Below, piece after piece: positions 7,525 to 16,453 of a stretch of 64,000 nucleotides of DNA. The notes beneath the pieces are model-generated. The model ran no database searches and was not told the DNA's origin. It saw nothing but the letters and a program-made list of their open reading frames with translations. The translations under genes were made by a program, and so were the position numbers. Position 1 is the stretch's first letter; each line of letters begins with the position of its first letter. Source of the DNA: Paraburkholderia aspalathi (GTDB lineage Bacteria; Pseudomonadota; Gammaproteobacteria; Burkholderiales; Burkholderiaceae); NCBI RefSeq assembly GCF_900116445.1, contig NZ_FPBH01000019.1, positions 1 to 64,000 on the forward strand, given 5' to 3'.

Positions 7525-8184
7525 ATGAAGCGCATCGACAACGGCGTGACCAAAGATTTCAAGCATTGTTGGCTGTATAAGGAGGATATAGACCGCCTTA
7601 TTTCCCTGATGACAGTCGATGGCTTAGCGCCGGAATTGCGATCCGGCGATTTCGAATTCGAAAACGCGGCGGAGCTGTATCAATTCCTTGGCAAGAAGGG
7701 CGGCCGGTCACTAAATATCAAGTCTGTAAAGCCTCGAGCTCACTTCACCACATCGCTGTTTGGCTCAGTGCGTGTGTTGACCTACGACGATAGCAACGAC
7801 GCCCGCGCCCTGCACTCTCGTATCGTAGAGGCGACCGAAGGTGGAATAAAAAGGCCCAATTGGCGGAGCAGATTTCTAACTTACTTAGCCGGAATGATTT
7901 TGATGATGTTCGGCGCGGGGAACGCATACAGCCACACGGGCCCGGCGCGTTATATTGGCGGATTAGCCTGCGTGGTCGGAATCGCTCTCCTGATTTCCCA
8001 CGCAACTTACAAGCGAGAGGACGGTACCCGCTTCTTCGGCGTAGCTCGCGCTGACCGACAATCGTTCCTTCAACGCAAAGGAGATGACCTCGCCGTTGCG
8101 CTTATCGCGGGCACTGTTGGCGCGGTAGTCGGTGGCGTGCTGGGAGTTGTAGGAACTCTTATTGTTCAACAAGCGCCAAAGTAA
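7525..8184 (+). CDS. Unknown membrane protein at the prophage edge, 219 aa
   Basis: The first ~110 residues are soluble and charged with a mixed alpha/beta pattern. Hydrophobic segments then lie at about 117-134, 143-160 and 188-214, the last a Gly/Val-rich helix (AVVGGVLGVVGTLIV). No signal peptide is seen. It is the last gene before the host ybiT gene and follows the regulator by 72 nt on the same strand. Lone membrane proteins at prophage ends are often cargo expressed in the lysogen, for example superinfection or defence factors. The sequence itself does not show a function. Confidence 0.6.
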   Translation: MKRIDNGVTKDFKHCWLYKEDIDRLISLMTVDGLAPELRSGDFEFENAAELYQFLGKKGGRSLNIKSVKPRAHFTTSLFGSVRVLTYDDSNDARALHSRIVEATEGGIKRPNWRSRFLTYLAGMILMMFGAGNAYSHTGPARYIGGLACVVGIALLISHATYKREDGTRFFGVARADRQSFLQRKGDDLAVALIAGTVGAVVGGVLGVVGTLIVQQAPK

Positions 8185-8229
8185 ACGCTGCTGATGGAAA
8201 ACCAGAAGTAAACTAGAGGCACGTTGCAA

Positions 8230-8283
8230 TGTACCCACCGGGACAACCAGTGGGTACAATCGGGTACATCAGGAATGGGTACA
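8230..8283. repeat. Perfect inverted repeat and GGGTACA direct repeats at the prophage/host junction
   Basis: TGTACCCAC at 8230-8238 and GTGGGTACA at 8250-8258 form a perfect nine-base inverted repeat with an 11-base spacer. GGGTACA then occurs three times in one orientation (8252-8258, 8262-8268, 8277-8283). The block sits between the last element gene and the 3' end of ybiT. It could be an attachment core with recombinase arm sites or an operator; the other prophage end is not in the window to compare. Confidence 0.4.
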
Positions 8284-8291
8284 AGAAGCGC

Positions 8292-9884
8292 TTACTGCAC
8301 GCCCTGACTCAACAGGAAGTCTTCGTAGTTGCCGCCGAAGTCGTTCAGCGTGCCATCGGTACGCACTTCGATGATCCGGTTCGCAAGACCGCTCACGAAC
8401 TCACGGTCGTGCGAGACGAAAATCAGCGTGCCTTCGTACTTGTCGAGCGCGATCTGCAGCGATTCGATCGACTCCATGTCCATGTGGTTGGTCGGCTCGT
8501 CCATCAGCAACACGTTGTGACGGCCCAGCATCAACTTGCCCCAGATCATGCGGCCCTTCTCTCCACCGGAGAGCACCTTGACTGACTTGCGGATGTCGTC
8601 GGCATTGAACAGCAGACGGCCGAGCGTGCCGCGCACCATCTGCTCGTCGTCGCCTTCCTGACGGTAGCCGTCGATCCAGTCCATCAGCGTGACGTCGGTC
8701 GGAAACTCTTCATACGTATCCTGCGGCATGTAGCCGACGTTCGCGTTTTCCGCCCACTTCACAGTGCCGTGATCGAGCGTGAGCTTGCCGAGCAGCGAAC
8801 GCAACAGCGTGGTCTTACCCGCACCGTTTTCACCGATGATCGCGATACGCTCGCCCGGCTGCACGCTGACACTGAAGTCGTTGAAAATCTGACGCTCGTA
8901 CTTCTTCGAGATCTTGTCCGCCACCACCGCGATGTTGTGCAGCTTCTTCTCGTACTCGAAGCGGATGAACGGGTTCTGGCGCGACGACGGCTTGAATTCC
9001 TCGATCTTGATCTTGTCGATCATCTTCAGACGGCTGGTGGCCTGACGCGCCTTCGACTTGTTCGCCGAGAAGCGGCGCACGAAGTCCTGCAGGTCGGCGA
9101 CGCGTTCCTTCGCCTTGGCGTTGGCGTTCTGCTGACGCTCGCGCGCCTGCGTGCTGGCCAGCATGTAGTCGTCGTAGTTGCCCGGATAGACCTTCAGCGT
9201 GCCGAAGTCCATGTCGGCCATGTGCGTGCACACTTGGTTCAAAAAGTGACGATCGTGCGAGATGATGATCATCGTCGAGTTGTACTGGTTGAGCACGTCT
9301 TCCAGCCAACGGATCGAGTTGATGTCCAGGTTGTTGGTCGGTTCGTCCAGCAACAGCACGTCCGGCTTCGAGAACAGCGCCTGCGCGAGCAGCACGCGCA
9401 GTTTCCAGCCCGGAGCGACGTTGCTCATCGGACCATTGTGGTCTTCGATCGCGATGCCGATGCCGAGCAGCAGCTCGCCCGCACGCGCTTCGGCGGTGTA
9501 ACCGTCGTACTCGGCGAACTTCGCTTCGAGTTCGGCGGCATGCATGTAGTCGTCGTCGGTGGCGTCGGGGTTTGCGTAGATCGCGTCGCGCTCGGTCATG
9601 GCAGCCCACATCTCCGTGTGGCCCATCATCACGACGTCGAGCACGCGCACGTCTTCGTACGCGAACTGATCCTGACGCAGCTTGCCGAGGCGCACGTTCG
9701 GTTCGAGCATCACGTTGCCGGAGCTCGGTTCCAGATCACTACCCAGGATCTTCATGAAGGTAGACTTGCCGCAGCCGTTCGCACCGATCAGGCCGTAGCG
9801 GTTCCCTTCCCCGAATTTGACCGAGATGTTCTCGAAGAGGGGCTTTGGCCCGAATTGCATGGTGATATTGGCGGTAGACAGCAC
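8292..9884 (-). CDS. ybiT: ABC-F family ATPase, YbiT type
   Basis: 530 residues with two ATP-binding cassettes and no membrane domain. The first has Walker A GANGCGKST near residues 34-42, an unusual signature region (NVAPGWKLR) and LLLDEPTNNLD. The second has GENGAGKTT, LSGGEKGRM and DEPTNHMD. The charged linker between the cassettes (SRQNPFIRFEYEKK) and the opening MLSTANITMQFGPKPLFENI match E. coli YbiT closely. ABC-F proteins act on the ribosome E-site region and modulate translation; the precise role of YbiT is less clear. The gene lies at the host side of the prophage junction and reads towards it. Confidence 0.92.
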   Translation of the reverse strand: MLSTANITMQFGPKPLFENISVKFGEGNRYGLIGANGCGKSTFMKILGSDLEPSSGNVMLEPNVRLGKLRQDQFAYEDVRVLDVVMMGHTEMWAAMTERDAIYANPDATDDDYMHAAELEAKFAEYDGYTAEARAGELLLGIGIAIEDHNGPMSNVAPGWKLRVLLAQALFSKPDVLLLDEPTNNLDINSIRWLEDVLNQYNSTMIIISHDRHFLNQVCTHMADMDFGTLKVYPGNYDDYMLASTQARERQQNANAKAKERVADLQDFVRRFSANKSKARQATSRLKMIDKIKIEEFKPSSRQNPFIRFEYEKKLHNIAVVADKISKKYERQIFNDFSVSVQPGERIAIIGENGAGKTTLLRSLLGKLTLDHGTVKWAENANVGYMPQDTYEEFPTDVTLMDWIDGYRQEGDDEQMVRGTLGRLLFNADDIRKSVKVLSGGEKGRMIWGKLMLGRHNVLLMDEPTNHMDMESIESLQIALDKYEGTLIFVSHDREFVSGLANRIIEVRTDGTLNDFGGNYEDFLLSQGVQ

Positions 9885-10041
9885 GGCGCGTCCTTTAAGG
9901 TGATATCGGCGAACAACCCAATATTTTAGCAGGTTATCGCGAATTCAACCCACGCGAGCGCCGTGCTCGCGCGTTTCGACGCCGCTTTTACGGTCGGTTT
10001 GCGCCCCGTTTGCGCCCGATTTGCGCCTCCCCGCCTGCCTT

Positions 10042-10995
10042 CTAGCCGCCGCGCGGCGTCTGCAAAACGTCGATGAAGGCCGACAGATCGGCCTCGCCCA
10101 GCCCCATCGCCGCGCCGAGCCGCAGCAGTTGCTGGACCGTCGACGAAACCGGCATCGGCGTGCCGGTCTCGTACGCCGTCGCGGCGACCGTGTCGATGTC
10201 CTTCTGGAACGTACGGAATGCGCCGATCGGCGCGAGGCCGCTTTGTGTCATGCGCGGCACGAAAATCTGCAGCAGCACTGAATCGGCCCAGCCGCCAGCG
10301 AGACCTTCCGTCAGTTTTGAGGCGTCGATGCCGCTGCGCTGCGCAAGGCTCACGGCCTCGGCGATCGCTGCCAGGGTCGCGGTGACGATGGTCTGATTGC
10401 ACAGCTTGGTGGTTTGCCCCGCCCCAACGTCGCCCATGTGCGTGACACGGGACGAATACGCGCCAAGGAACGGCGTGACCGCCTCGACGTCCGCTGCGGC
10501 GCCGCCCGCCATGATCGCCAGCGTGCCCGCCGTCGCGCCCGCTACGCCTCCGGATACCGGCGCGTCGATCCAGCCGACGCTTGCAGTGCCTGCGCCCGCA
10601 GGCTTGAGGTCTTGTCCGCCCTCACCCGTAGCAGCAATCGGACCTTCCGCCGCCGCGCGCTGCGCGAACGTGCGCGTCGCGGCCGGCGGAATGCTCGAGT
10701 GATCGACGATCCAGCGCACGCGTCTCGGTGCGGTGACATCCGCGCTCAGCAGTCCCGCAGCGCCGAACACCGTTTCTTCAACCGCCGCCGCATCCGCGAC
10801 GCACAGCAGCACCACTTCGCACCGCGAGGCCAGTTCGCGTGGCGTATCGACCACCTTGGCCCCATCCGCCAGCAACGCTTCCGCCTTGGCCCGCGTGCGA
10901 TTCCAGACATGCACCGTATGCCCCGCGCGCAGCAGATGCCGGATCATCGGCGCGCCCATCAGACCGGGACCGCAAAAACCAATTTCCACTTTCAA
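10042..10995 (-). CDS. NAD(P)-dependent beta-hydroxyacid dehydrogenase (3-hydroxyisobutyrate dehydrogenase family)
   Basis: 317 residues. The N-terminal Rossmann motif GFCGPGLMGAPM binds NAD(P). WIDAPVSGGVAGA is the substrate-binding signature. GAGQTTKLCNQ contains the catalytic Lys. The family would oxidise 3-hydroxyisobutyrate or reduce tartronate semialdehyde; the exact substrate cannot be told. Two oddities: a Gly/Ala-rich insert of about 25 residues lies between the nucleotide-binding domain and the DAPVSGG motif, and the usual second Asn after the catalytic Lys is Gln. Tartronate semialdehyde reduction would suit glyoxylate made by the purine genes nearby, but this is speculation. Confidence 0.8.
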   Translation of the reverse strand: MKVEIGFCGPGLMGAPMIRHLLRAGHTVHVWNRTRAKAEALLADGAKVVDTPRELASRCEVVLLCVADAAAVEETVFGAAGLLSADVTAPRRVRWIVDHSSIPPAATRTFAQRAAAEGPIAATGEGGQDLKPAGAGTASVGWIDAPVSGGVAGATAGTLAIMAGGAAADVEAVTPFLGAYSSRVTHMGDVGAGQTTKLCNQTIVTATLAAIAEAVSLAQRSGIDASKLTEGLAGGWADSVLLQIFVPRMTQSGLAPIGAFRTFQKDIDTVAATAYETGTPMPVSSTVQQLLRLGAAMGLGEADLSAFIDVLQTPRGG

Positions 10996-11180
10996 GCCTC
11001 GTCAGGTTTCAGATTGAGTTGCGCGAACATCATAACGGCCTCGCCTCACCGCGGCATATCGGGCACGCGATGTGCGGAATGACCCGCTCATGTGCGGCAC
11101 AGGGGGACATGGAGGACGTCGACAGCAATCCATTGCCTATACTTTTTTTGCACACCAACGAAGGTCAAAGGAGGAAGTTC

Positions 11181-11387
11181 ATGTCAGAACATGTTTACAA
11201 ACAAATCGAACTGACCGGCTCATCGACCAAATCGATCGACGACGCAATCAGCACCGCGATTAAAAAAGCGTCGAAGACGCTGCGCAATCTGCACTGGTTC
11301 GAAGTGACGGAAACACGGGGCCAGATCGAGAACGACAAGGTCGCCTACTGGCAGGTGACCATCAAGGTCGGTCTGCGCATCGACTAG
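11181..11387 (+). CDS. Dodecin (flavin-binding/storage protein)
   Basis: 68 residues beginning MSEHVYKQIELTGSS. The usual dodecin pattern follows: short beta strand, a helix with SIDDAISTAIKKASKT, then LHWFEVTETRGQIENDKVAYWQVTIKVGLRID. The Trp within LHWFEV is the residue that stacks on flavin in bacterial dodecins. Dodecins form hollow 12-mers that sequester FMN/FAD or CoA-containing ligands. AAAGGAGG is at ideal distance before the ATG at 11181, so the longer frame upstream is not the gene. It stands alone between two leftward genes. Confidence 0.92.
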   Translation: MSEHVYKQIELTGSSTKSIDDAISTAIKKASKTLRNLHWFEVTETRGQIENDKVAYWQVTIKVGLRID

Positions 11388-11425
11388 CGCTTCGCCCGAA
11401 ACATCTTCAACACATAATCCGAAGC

Positions 11426-11458
11426 AAAAAAAAAAGCTGCGTCCGTACTGGACGCAGC
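11426..11458 (-). terminator. Rho-independent terminator for the nucleoside transporter operon
   Basis: Nine-base arms GCTGCGTCC (11436-11444) and GGACGCAGC (11450-11458) with a five-base loop. On the minus strand the hairpin is followed by ten T residues. It lies about 95 nt after the stop of the leftward BMP gene and also closes off the rightward dodecin gene. Confidence 0.85.
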
Positions 11459-11552
11459 GTCTTAAAGCAGCGGCTGCTGAGACCGCCGCCTGGTCGATTG
11501 TTACCTTGGTCGGTCGTTCCACGATTCGTTCTAGACGATCGCGCGAGCCGGA

Positions 11553-12638
11553 TTACTTCGGCAGCGAACCGTCTACGCCTTCCACATACCAGTTCAAGCG
11601 TTGCAGTTCCGGATCGGTCAGCGTCTTGCCTGCCGGCACCTTCACCGCGCCGGACTGATCCTTGATTGGACCGGTGAAGACGTCCCACTTGCCGCCAGCC
11701 AGGTCGTCGCGCTTCGCCGCCACCTGCTTCTGCGCATCAGCCGGAATCGCCGACGTATTCAGGTCTTCAAGATTGACGGCCTTCTGCGGAATGCCCCACC
11801 ACACCGGATCGTTCTTCCACTTGCCGTCCAGCACCTGCTGAATAGCCGCGTTGTAATACACGCCCCAGTGCGCGACCACCGAACCGAGGTGCGCATCAGG
11901 ACCAAACTTCTTCATGTCCGAATCCCAGCCGAACGCATGCACGTGCTTTTCCGATGCGGTCGCGAGCGTCGCGCTCGAATCGGTGTTTTGCAGCAGCACG
12001 TCGGCGCCCTGGCCGATCAGCGTTTCAGCAGCCTGCTTTTCCTTGCCCGGATCGAACCAGCTGTTGATCCAGATGACCTTCGTGTGGATTTTCGGATTTA
12101 CCGAACGCGCGCCGAGCGTGTATGCGTTGATGTTGCGGATCACCTCAGGAATCGGCACCGATGCGACAAAGCCCAGCGTGTTGGTCTTCGTCACATAACC
12201 CGCAGCGACGCCTGCCAGGTAGGCGCCCTGGTACATGCGCACGTCATAGGTGCCGAAGTTCGGCGCCTTCTTGTAGCCGGTTGCGTGCAGGAACACCGTA
12301 TCCGGGAAGTCCTTTGCGACCTTCAGTTCGAAGTCCTGGTAGCCGAAGCTCGAACCGATGATGACCTTGTTGCCCTTGTTCGCCAGATCGCGGAACACTC
12401 GTTCCGAGTCGGCCGATTCCGGCACGTTCTCGATACGGGTGATCTTGATCTTATTGCCGAACTTCGCTTCGGCTTCCTTCGAGCCCTGATCGTGCGCGAA
12501 GGTCCAGCCGGCGTCGCCCGGATTGCCGAGATAGACGAACGCGACGCCCGGTGCGTCGGCTGCTTGCGCGAGCGGCGCGGCAAGCGCCAGGGAAGCTGCG
12601 CCCCATGCGAAGGCGGTCAGCAGATTTCTTCTCTTCAT
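11553..12638 (-). CDS. BMP-family (PnrA-like) nucleoside-binding lipoprotein/periplasmic protein
   Basis: 361 residues. The N-terminus MKRRNLLTAFAWGAASLALAAPLAQA is a clear signal peptide; no lipobox Cys follows, so it is probably periplasmic. The body has the BMP fold markers VAFVYLGNPGDAGWTFAHDQG and GADVLLQNTDSS. This is the substrate-binding component of an ABC importer for purine nucleosides or bases, judged by the family and by the purine genes nearby. The start at 12638 is chosen because of AGGAG upstream and the signal peptide; the open frame reaches 12749. It is the last gene before a strong terminator. Confidence 0.88.
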   Translation of the reverse strand: MKRRNLLTAFAWGAASLALAAPLAQAADAPGVAFVYLGNPGDAGWTFAHDQGSKEAEAKFGNKIKITRIENVPESADSERVFRDLANKGNKVIIGSSFGYQDFELKVAKDFPDTVFLHATGYKKAPNFGTYDVRMYQGAYLAGVAAGYVTKTNTLGFVASVPIPEVIRNINAYTLGARSVNPKIHTKVIWINSWFDPGKEKQAAETLIGQGADVLLQNTDSSATLATASEKHVHAFGWDSDMKKFGPDAHLGSVVAHWGVYYNAAIQQVLDGKWKNDPVWWGIPQKAVNLEDLNTSAIPADAQKQVAAKRDDLAGGKWDVFTGPIKDQSGAVKVPAGKTLTDPELQRLNWYVEGVDGSLPK

Positions 12639-12705
12639 GTTTTCTCCTGTCGTGTTTGTCGATTGATTTGAAACGTGTGGTCGGTCATTTGAAGCGACAA
12701 GCGTG

Positions 12706-13635
12706 TCATCCCGCCGAGAAAAACGGCTTGCCAAGCGACGCGGGCGCATTCAGACGAATTGTGTTCGGGTTGCGCGAAATCAGCACGAGCACGACGACGG
12801 TCGCAACGTACGGCAGCATCGCCAGAAACTGCGTCGGCACCGGCACGCCGATGGCCTGAGCGTAAAACTGCAGACCCGTCACCGCGCCGAACAGCAGCGC
12901 GCCGATCAGGAGACGCCCCGGGCGCCATGTCGCGAACACCACCAGCGCGAGCGCGATCCAGCCGCGGCCCGACGTAAGCTGCTCCTGCCACAAGTGCAGG
13001 TTGACGATCGAGTAATAGCCGCCGGCGAGACCCGCCATGCCGCCGCCGAAGGCCACCGCACCGTAACGCACGCCGACCACCGGAAAGCCGACCGAGTGCG
13101 CCACTTGCGGCGATTCGCCGACCGAACGCAGCACGAGGCCTGCGCGCGTGCGGTACAGGAACCACCAGATCACCGCGAACATCAGAAACGCGAGGTAATC
13201 GAGCGGCGTGAGGCTGAAGAGCGCGGGGCCGAGCACCGGGATCTTCGAGAGACCCGGAATGGTCCACGTGTCGATCGTGGCGCGCACCGCGGCCGACGTG
13301 TACGGCTTGCCGACATAGGCCGACAGACCAATGCCGAAGATCGTCAGCGACAGGCCGGTGGCGACCTGATTGGCGAGCATGGTCAGCGTGAGGAACGCGA
13401 ACAGCAGCGACATCGCGAGACCCGCGCCGATCGCGGCGACCACGCCGAGCCACGGGTTGCCGGTAATGGCGGTGACCGCGTAGCCGGTCACGGCGCCTAT
13501 CAGCATCATGCCTTCAACGCCGAGATTGAGAACGCCCGATTTCTCGGTGACGAGTTCGCCCGCGCCCGCGAACATCAGCGGGATTGCGGCGGTGACGGCG
13601 CTCGAGGTGAGCGCGCTGGCTTGTTGAATATCCAT
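12706..13635 (-). CDS. Nucleoside ABC transporter permease (NupQ/YufQ type)
   Basis: 309 residues, strongly hydrophobic with about eight to nine membrane segments. The opening MDIQQASALTSSAVTAAIPLMFAGAGELVTEKSG followed by NLGVEGMMLIGA is the hallmark of BPD_transp_2 permeases paired with BMP binding proteins. It forms the inner-membrane channel with the product of the next upstream gene. It lies 18 nt downstream of the first permease gene and 67 nt upstream of the binding-protein gene, all leftward. Confidence 0.87.
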   Translation of the reverse strand: MDIQQASALTSSAVTAAIPLMFAGAGELVTEKSGVLNLGVEGMMLIGAVTGYAVTAITGNPWLGVVAAIGAGLAMSLLFAFLTLTMLANQVATGLSLTIFGIGLSAYVGKPYTSAAVRATIDTWTIPGLSKIPVLGPALFSLTPLDYLAFLMFAVIWWFLYRTRAGLVLRSVGESPQVAHSVGFPVVGVRYGAVAFGGGMAGLAGGYYSIVNLHLWQEQLTSGRGWIALALVVFATWRPGRLLIGALLFGAVTGLQFYAQAIGVPVPTQFLAMLPYVATVVVLVLISRNPNTIRLNAPASLGKPFFSAG

Positions 13636-13653
13636 GGAGATCCGCCGGGAAAA

Positions 13654-14760
13654 TCAGTGGGCCTGCGCGGCGGCGGAGCGCCGGCGCACGCGGTAGTTCA
13701 CGAACAGGTCGGCGCCCAGCAGGCAGAACAGCAGCAGCCCCTGGAACACGCCGGAAAGCGCCTGCGGCAATTGCATCGAGGTCTGCACCGCTTCGCCGCC
13801 GAGGTACAGCAGCGCCATCAGCAAGCTCGCGAGCACGATGCCGACAGGATGCAGCCGCCCCACGAACACGACGATGATCGCGGTGAAACCGTAGCCCGGC
13901 GACCATGTCGCCTGCAACTGGCCGATCGGACCGGCGATCTCGCCCATGCCGGCGAGACCCGCCAGACCGCCGCTGATCAGCAACGACGTCCAGATGGTTT
14001 TCTTGTCGGAGAAGCCGGCGTAGCGCGCAGCGAGCGGCGCGAGACCGCCGACGTTCATCCGGTAGCCCGCGAAGCTCTTACGCATGAACAGCCACACGCA
14101 CGGAATCGCGATCAGCGTGATGAACACCGATGCGTTCAGCCGCGTGCCGCGCAGCCATTTCCAGTGCCAGTCGCCGGAAAAGGTCGGGTACAGCGCGTCG
14201 CCGCTGAACATCTCCGAAAGCGGGAAGTTCATGCCCTGCGGATCGCGCCACGGGCCGCTCACCAGATAGATCAGCAACTGCGTGGCCACATACGTGAGCA
14301 TCAGGCTGACGAGAATCTCGTTGGTGTTGAAGCGGCTTTTCAGCAGCGCGGGAATCGCGGCCCACACCATGCCGCCGAGCACGCCGGCGATCATCATGGT
14401 CGGCAGAATCCACCAGCCGGTGGCCTGATCGAAATAGATCGCGACGCCGCTGGCGGCGATACCGCCGAGCAGCATCTGCCCTTCAGCACCGATGTTCCAG
14501 ACGTTGGCGCGATAACCGATCGCGAGGCCGAGGCCGATCAGGCACAAGGGCGAAGCCTTCAGCAGCAGTTCGGACCAGCCGTTCACGCTGGAGAGCGGTT
14601 CGATGAAAAACGCGTGCATGGCTGCGAGCGGATCACGGCCGACCAGGCTGAAGATCAGGAAGCCGATCACGAGCGTGAGCAATGCGGCGATCAGCGGCAC
14701 GGCGATCTGCATCGTGCGCGAGGGCGTCGTGCGTGCTTCGAGTCGATACGGAAGAATCAT
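13654..14760 (-). CDS. Nucleoside ABC transporter permease (NupP/YufP type)
   Basis: 368 residues with multiple membrane segments starting at about residue 17. The motif GYRANVWNIGAEGQMLLGGI is the conserved cytoplasmic coupling region of this permease family. It pairs with the 309-aa permease. The C-terminus is a basic tail. The gene lies 91 nt downstream of the ATPase gene, in the order ATPase, permease, permease, binding protein, which is the usual order for BMP-type importers. Confidence 0.87.
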   Translation of the reverse strand: MILPYRLEARTTPSRTMQIAVPLIAALLTLVIGFLIFSLVGRDPLAAMHAFFIEPLSSVNGWSELLLKASPLCLIGLGLAIGYRANVWNIGAEGQMLLGGIAASGVAIYFDQATGWWILPTMMIAGVLGGMVWAAIPALLKSRFNTNEILVSLMLTYVATQLLIYLVSGPWRDPQGMNFPLSEMFSGDALYPTFSGDWHWKWLRGTRLNASVFITLIAIPCVWLFMRKSFAGYRMNVGGLAPLAARYAGFSDKKTIWTSLLISGGLAGLAGMGEIAGPIGQLQATWSPGYGFTAIIVVFVGRLHPVGIVLASLLMALLYLGGEAVQTSMQLPQALSGVFQGLLLFCLLGADLFVNYRVRRRSAAAQAH

Positions 14761-14851
14761 GGGAGCGTGTGCTTATGTGAGTGCTTGTATCTGGTTCTGG
14801 TGCTTATGGAGCTTTAGCGTCGGTCAGCTATCCGATCGCGCATCGATCCGT

Positions 14852-16453
14852 TCAGGCATGCGCCGGCTGTTCCGCCGACGGCGCCGCGCCCTCGCGGTCG
14901 CCGAACAGGCCCGCCATCCAGCGGCCGATTTCCTCGGCATTGGTCGCCCCCGTGGCACGCACCGGCGAGAGTCTGCCACCGGCCAGCACCGCGATGCGAT
15001 CGCAGATGTCGAACAACTCCTCCAATTCTTCGGAGATCACCAGAATCGCCACGCCGCGGGCGGACAGGTCCAGCAACTGCTGACGAATAAACGCTGACGC
15101 GCCGACGTCGACGCCCCAGGTCGGCTGCGCGACCACCAGCACCTTGGGCGCCTGCAGAATCTCGCGACCCATGATGTATTTCTGCAGATTGCCGCCGGAG
15201 AGACTTTGCGCCAACGCTTCCGAGCCGCCGCAACGCACGTCGAAGGCTTCGATACAACGCTTGGCGAAAGCGCGCATGGCGCCCGCCTTGATCCAGCCAG
15301 AGTTCACCATCTGCTGTCGATGCGCCGTAAGCAGCGCGTTTTCCGACAGCGTCATCGCCGGCACCGCGCCGCGGCCCAGGCGCTCTTCCGGCACAAAACC
15401 GAAACCGAGCGCGCGCCGGCCGCCTGCGCCGAGGCGCCCTGCCGCTTTGCCGCAGATGGTGACCGCATCGGCTCGGACGCCGCGCTTTTCACCGGAGAGC
15501 GCCGACAGCAATTCGGCCTGGCCGTTGCCCGACACACCCGCAATGCCGAAGATCTCACCCGCATGCACGCCGAACGACACGTTATTGAGCGACGTGCCGA
15601 ACGGATCGTCGCTTTCCACCGACAACTGCTTCACGTCGAGCAACACCGCACCCGGCGTGTGTTCACGGCGCGTGTAATCCGGCAGCGAATGACCGACCAT
15701 CAGTTGCGCTAGCGACGCGTGCGTTTCTTCTTTCGGCTTCACGTGACCGGTCACGCGGCCGCCGCGCATTACGGTGGCGGTGTCGCACAGCTCCTGGATT
15801 TCGTCGAGCTTGTGGCTGATGTAGAGGATGCTGCAACCTTCCGCAGCGAGCCGCCGCAGCGTCGCGAAGAGCTTGCGGACCGCTTGCGGCGTGAGCACCG
15901 AAGTCGGTTCGTCCATGATCAGGAGACGCGGATTCTGCAGCAAGCAGCGCACGATCTCGACGCGTTGCCGTTCACCCACTGTCAGGCTATGCACATGACG
16001 TTGCGGGTCGATGTCGAGGCCGTAGTCGGCGGAGACTTCGCGGATCCGTTTAGAGAGCGTCTTCAGATCGAAGGGTTCGTCGAGCGCGAGCGCAATGTTT
16101 TCGCCGACCGTGAGCGTCTCGAACAGCGAAAAATGCTGGAACACCATGCCGATGCCGAGCTTGCGCGCGGCCGCCGGGCTCGCGATCTCGACCGGCTGGC
16201 CTTCCCATTGGATCTCGCCAGCGTCGGGCCGCACCGCGCCGTAGATGATTTTCATCAACGTGCTTTTGCCGGCGCCGTTTTCGCCGAGCACGGCATGGAT
16301 TTCACCCGGCGCGACGATCAACGTGACGTCGTCGTTGGCGCGTACGGCCGGGTACTGTTTGGTGATGCCCTGAAGCATCAACCGGGGCGCCGCCTGTTCC
16401 GGCCTGTTTGCCGGCTGCGCGGCGGCGCCGTCGCTATAAGAAGAGTCGCTCAT
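14852..16453 (-). CDS. Nucleoside ABC transporter ATP-binding protein (two ABC domains, NupO/YufO type)
   Basis: 533 residues with the sugar-transporter-like double ABC architecture. Domain 1 has GENGAGKSTLMKI, a signature LTVGERQRVEI and LLIMDEPTSVLTPQ. Domain 2 has a degenerate Walker A (GVSGNGQAELLSAL) and signature LSGGNLQKYIMGRE, typical of this family where one site is non-catalytic. In the second Walker B a Gln (VLVVAQPTWGVD) replaces Glu, as in related transporters. The start at 16453 (MSDSSYSDG) is preferred to the upstream frame because the family has only a short N-terminal tail. Confidence 0.88.
   Translation of the reverse strand: MSDSSYSDGAAAQPANRPEQAAPRLMLQGITKQYPAVRANDDVTLIVAPGEIHAVLGENGAGKSTLMKIIYGAVRPDAGEIQWEGQPVEIASPAAARKLGIGMVFQHFSLFETLTVGENIALALDEPFDLKTLSKRIREVSADYGLDIDPQRHVHSLTVGERQRVEIVRCLLQNPRLLIMDEPTSVLTPQAVRKLFATLRRLAAEGCSILYISHKLDEIQELCDTATVMRGGRVTGHVKPKEETHASLAQLMVGHSLPDYTRREHTPGAVLLDVKQLSVESDDPFGTSLNNVSFGVHAGEIFGIAGVSGNGQAELLSALSGEKRGVRADAVTICGKAAGRLGAGGRRALGFGFVPEERLGRGAVPAMTLSENALLTAHRQQMVNSGWIKAGAMRAFAKRCIEAFDVRCGGSEALAQSLSGGNLQKYIMGREILQAPKVLVVAQPTWGVDVGASAFIRQQLLDLSARGVAILVISEELEELFDICDRIAVLAGGRLSPVRATGATNAEEIGRWMAGLFGDREGAAPSAEQPAHA

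Noticed and set aside
8769..9929. 386-residue plus-strand frame opposite ybiT
   Set aside because: Antisense shadow of a highly conserved ABC-F gene, with no motif.
12703..14817. 704-residue plus-strand frame opposite the nucleoside permease genes
   Set aside because: It is antisense to two clear permeases, is full of Arg/His/Gln as GC-rich shadow frames are, and has no domain.
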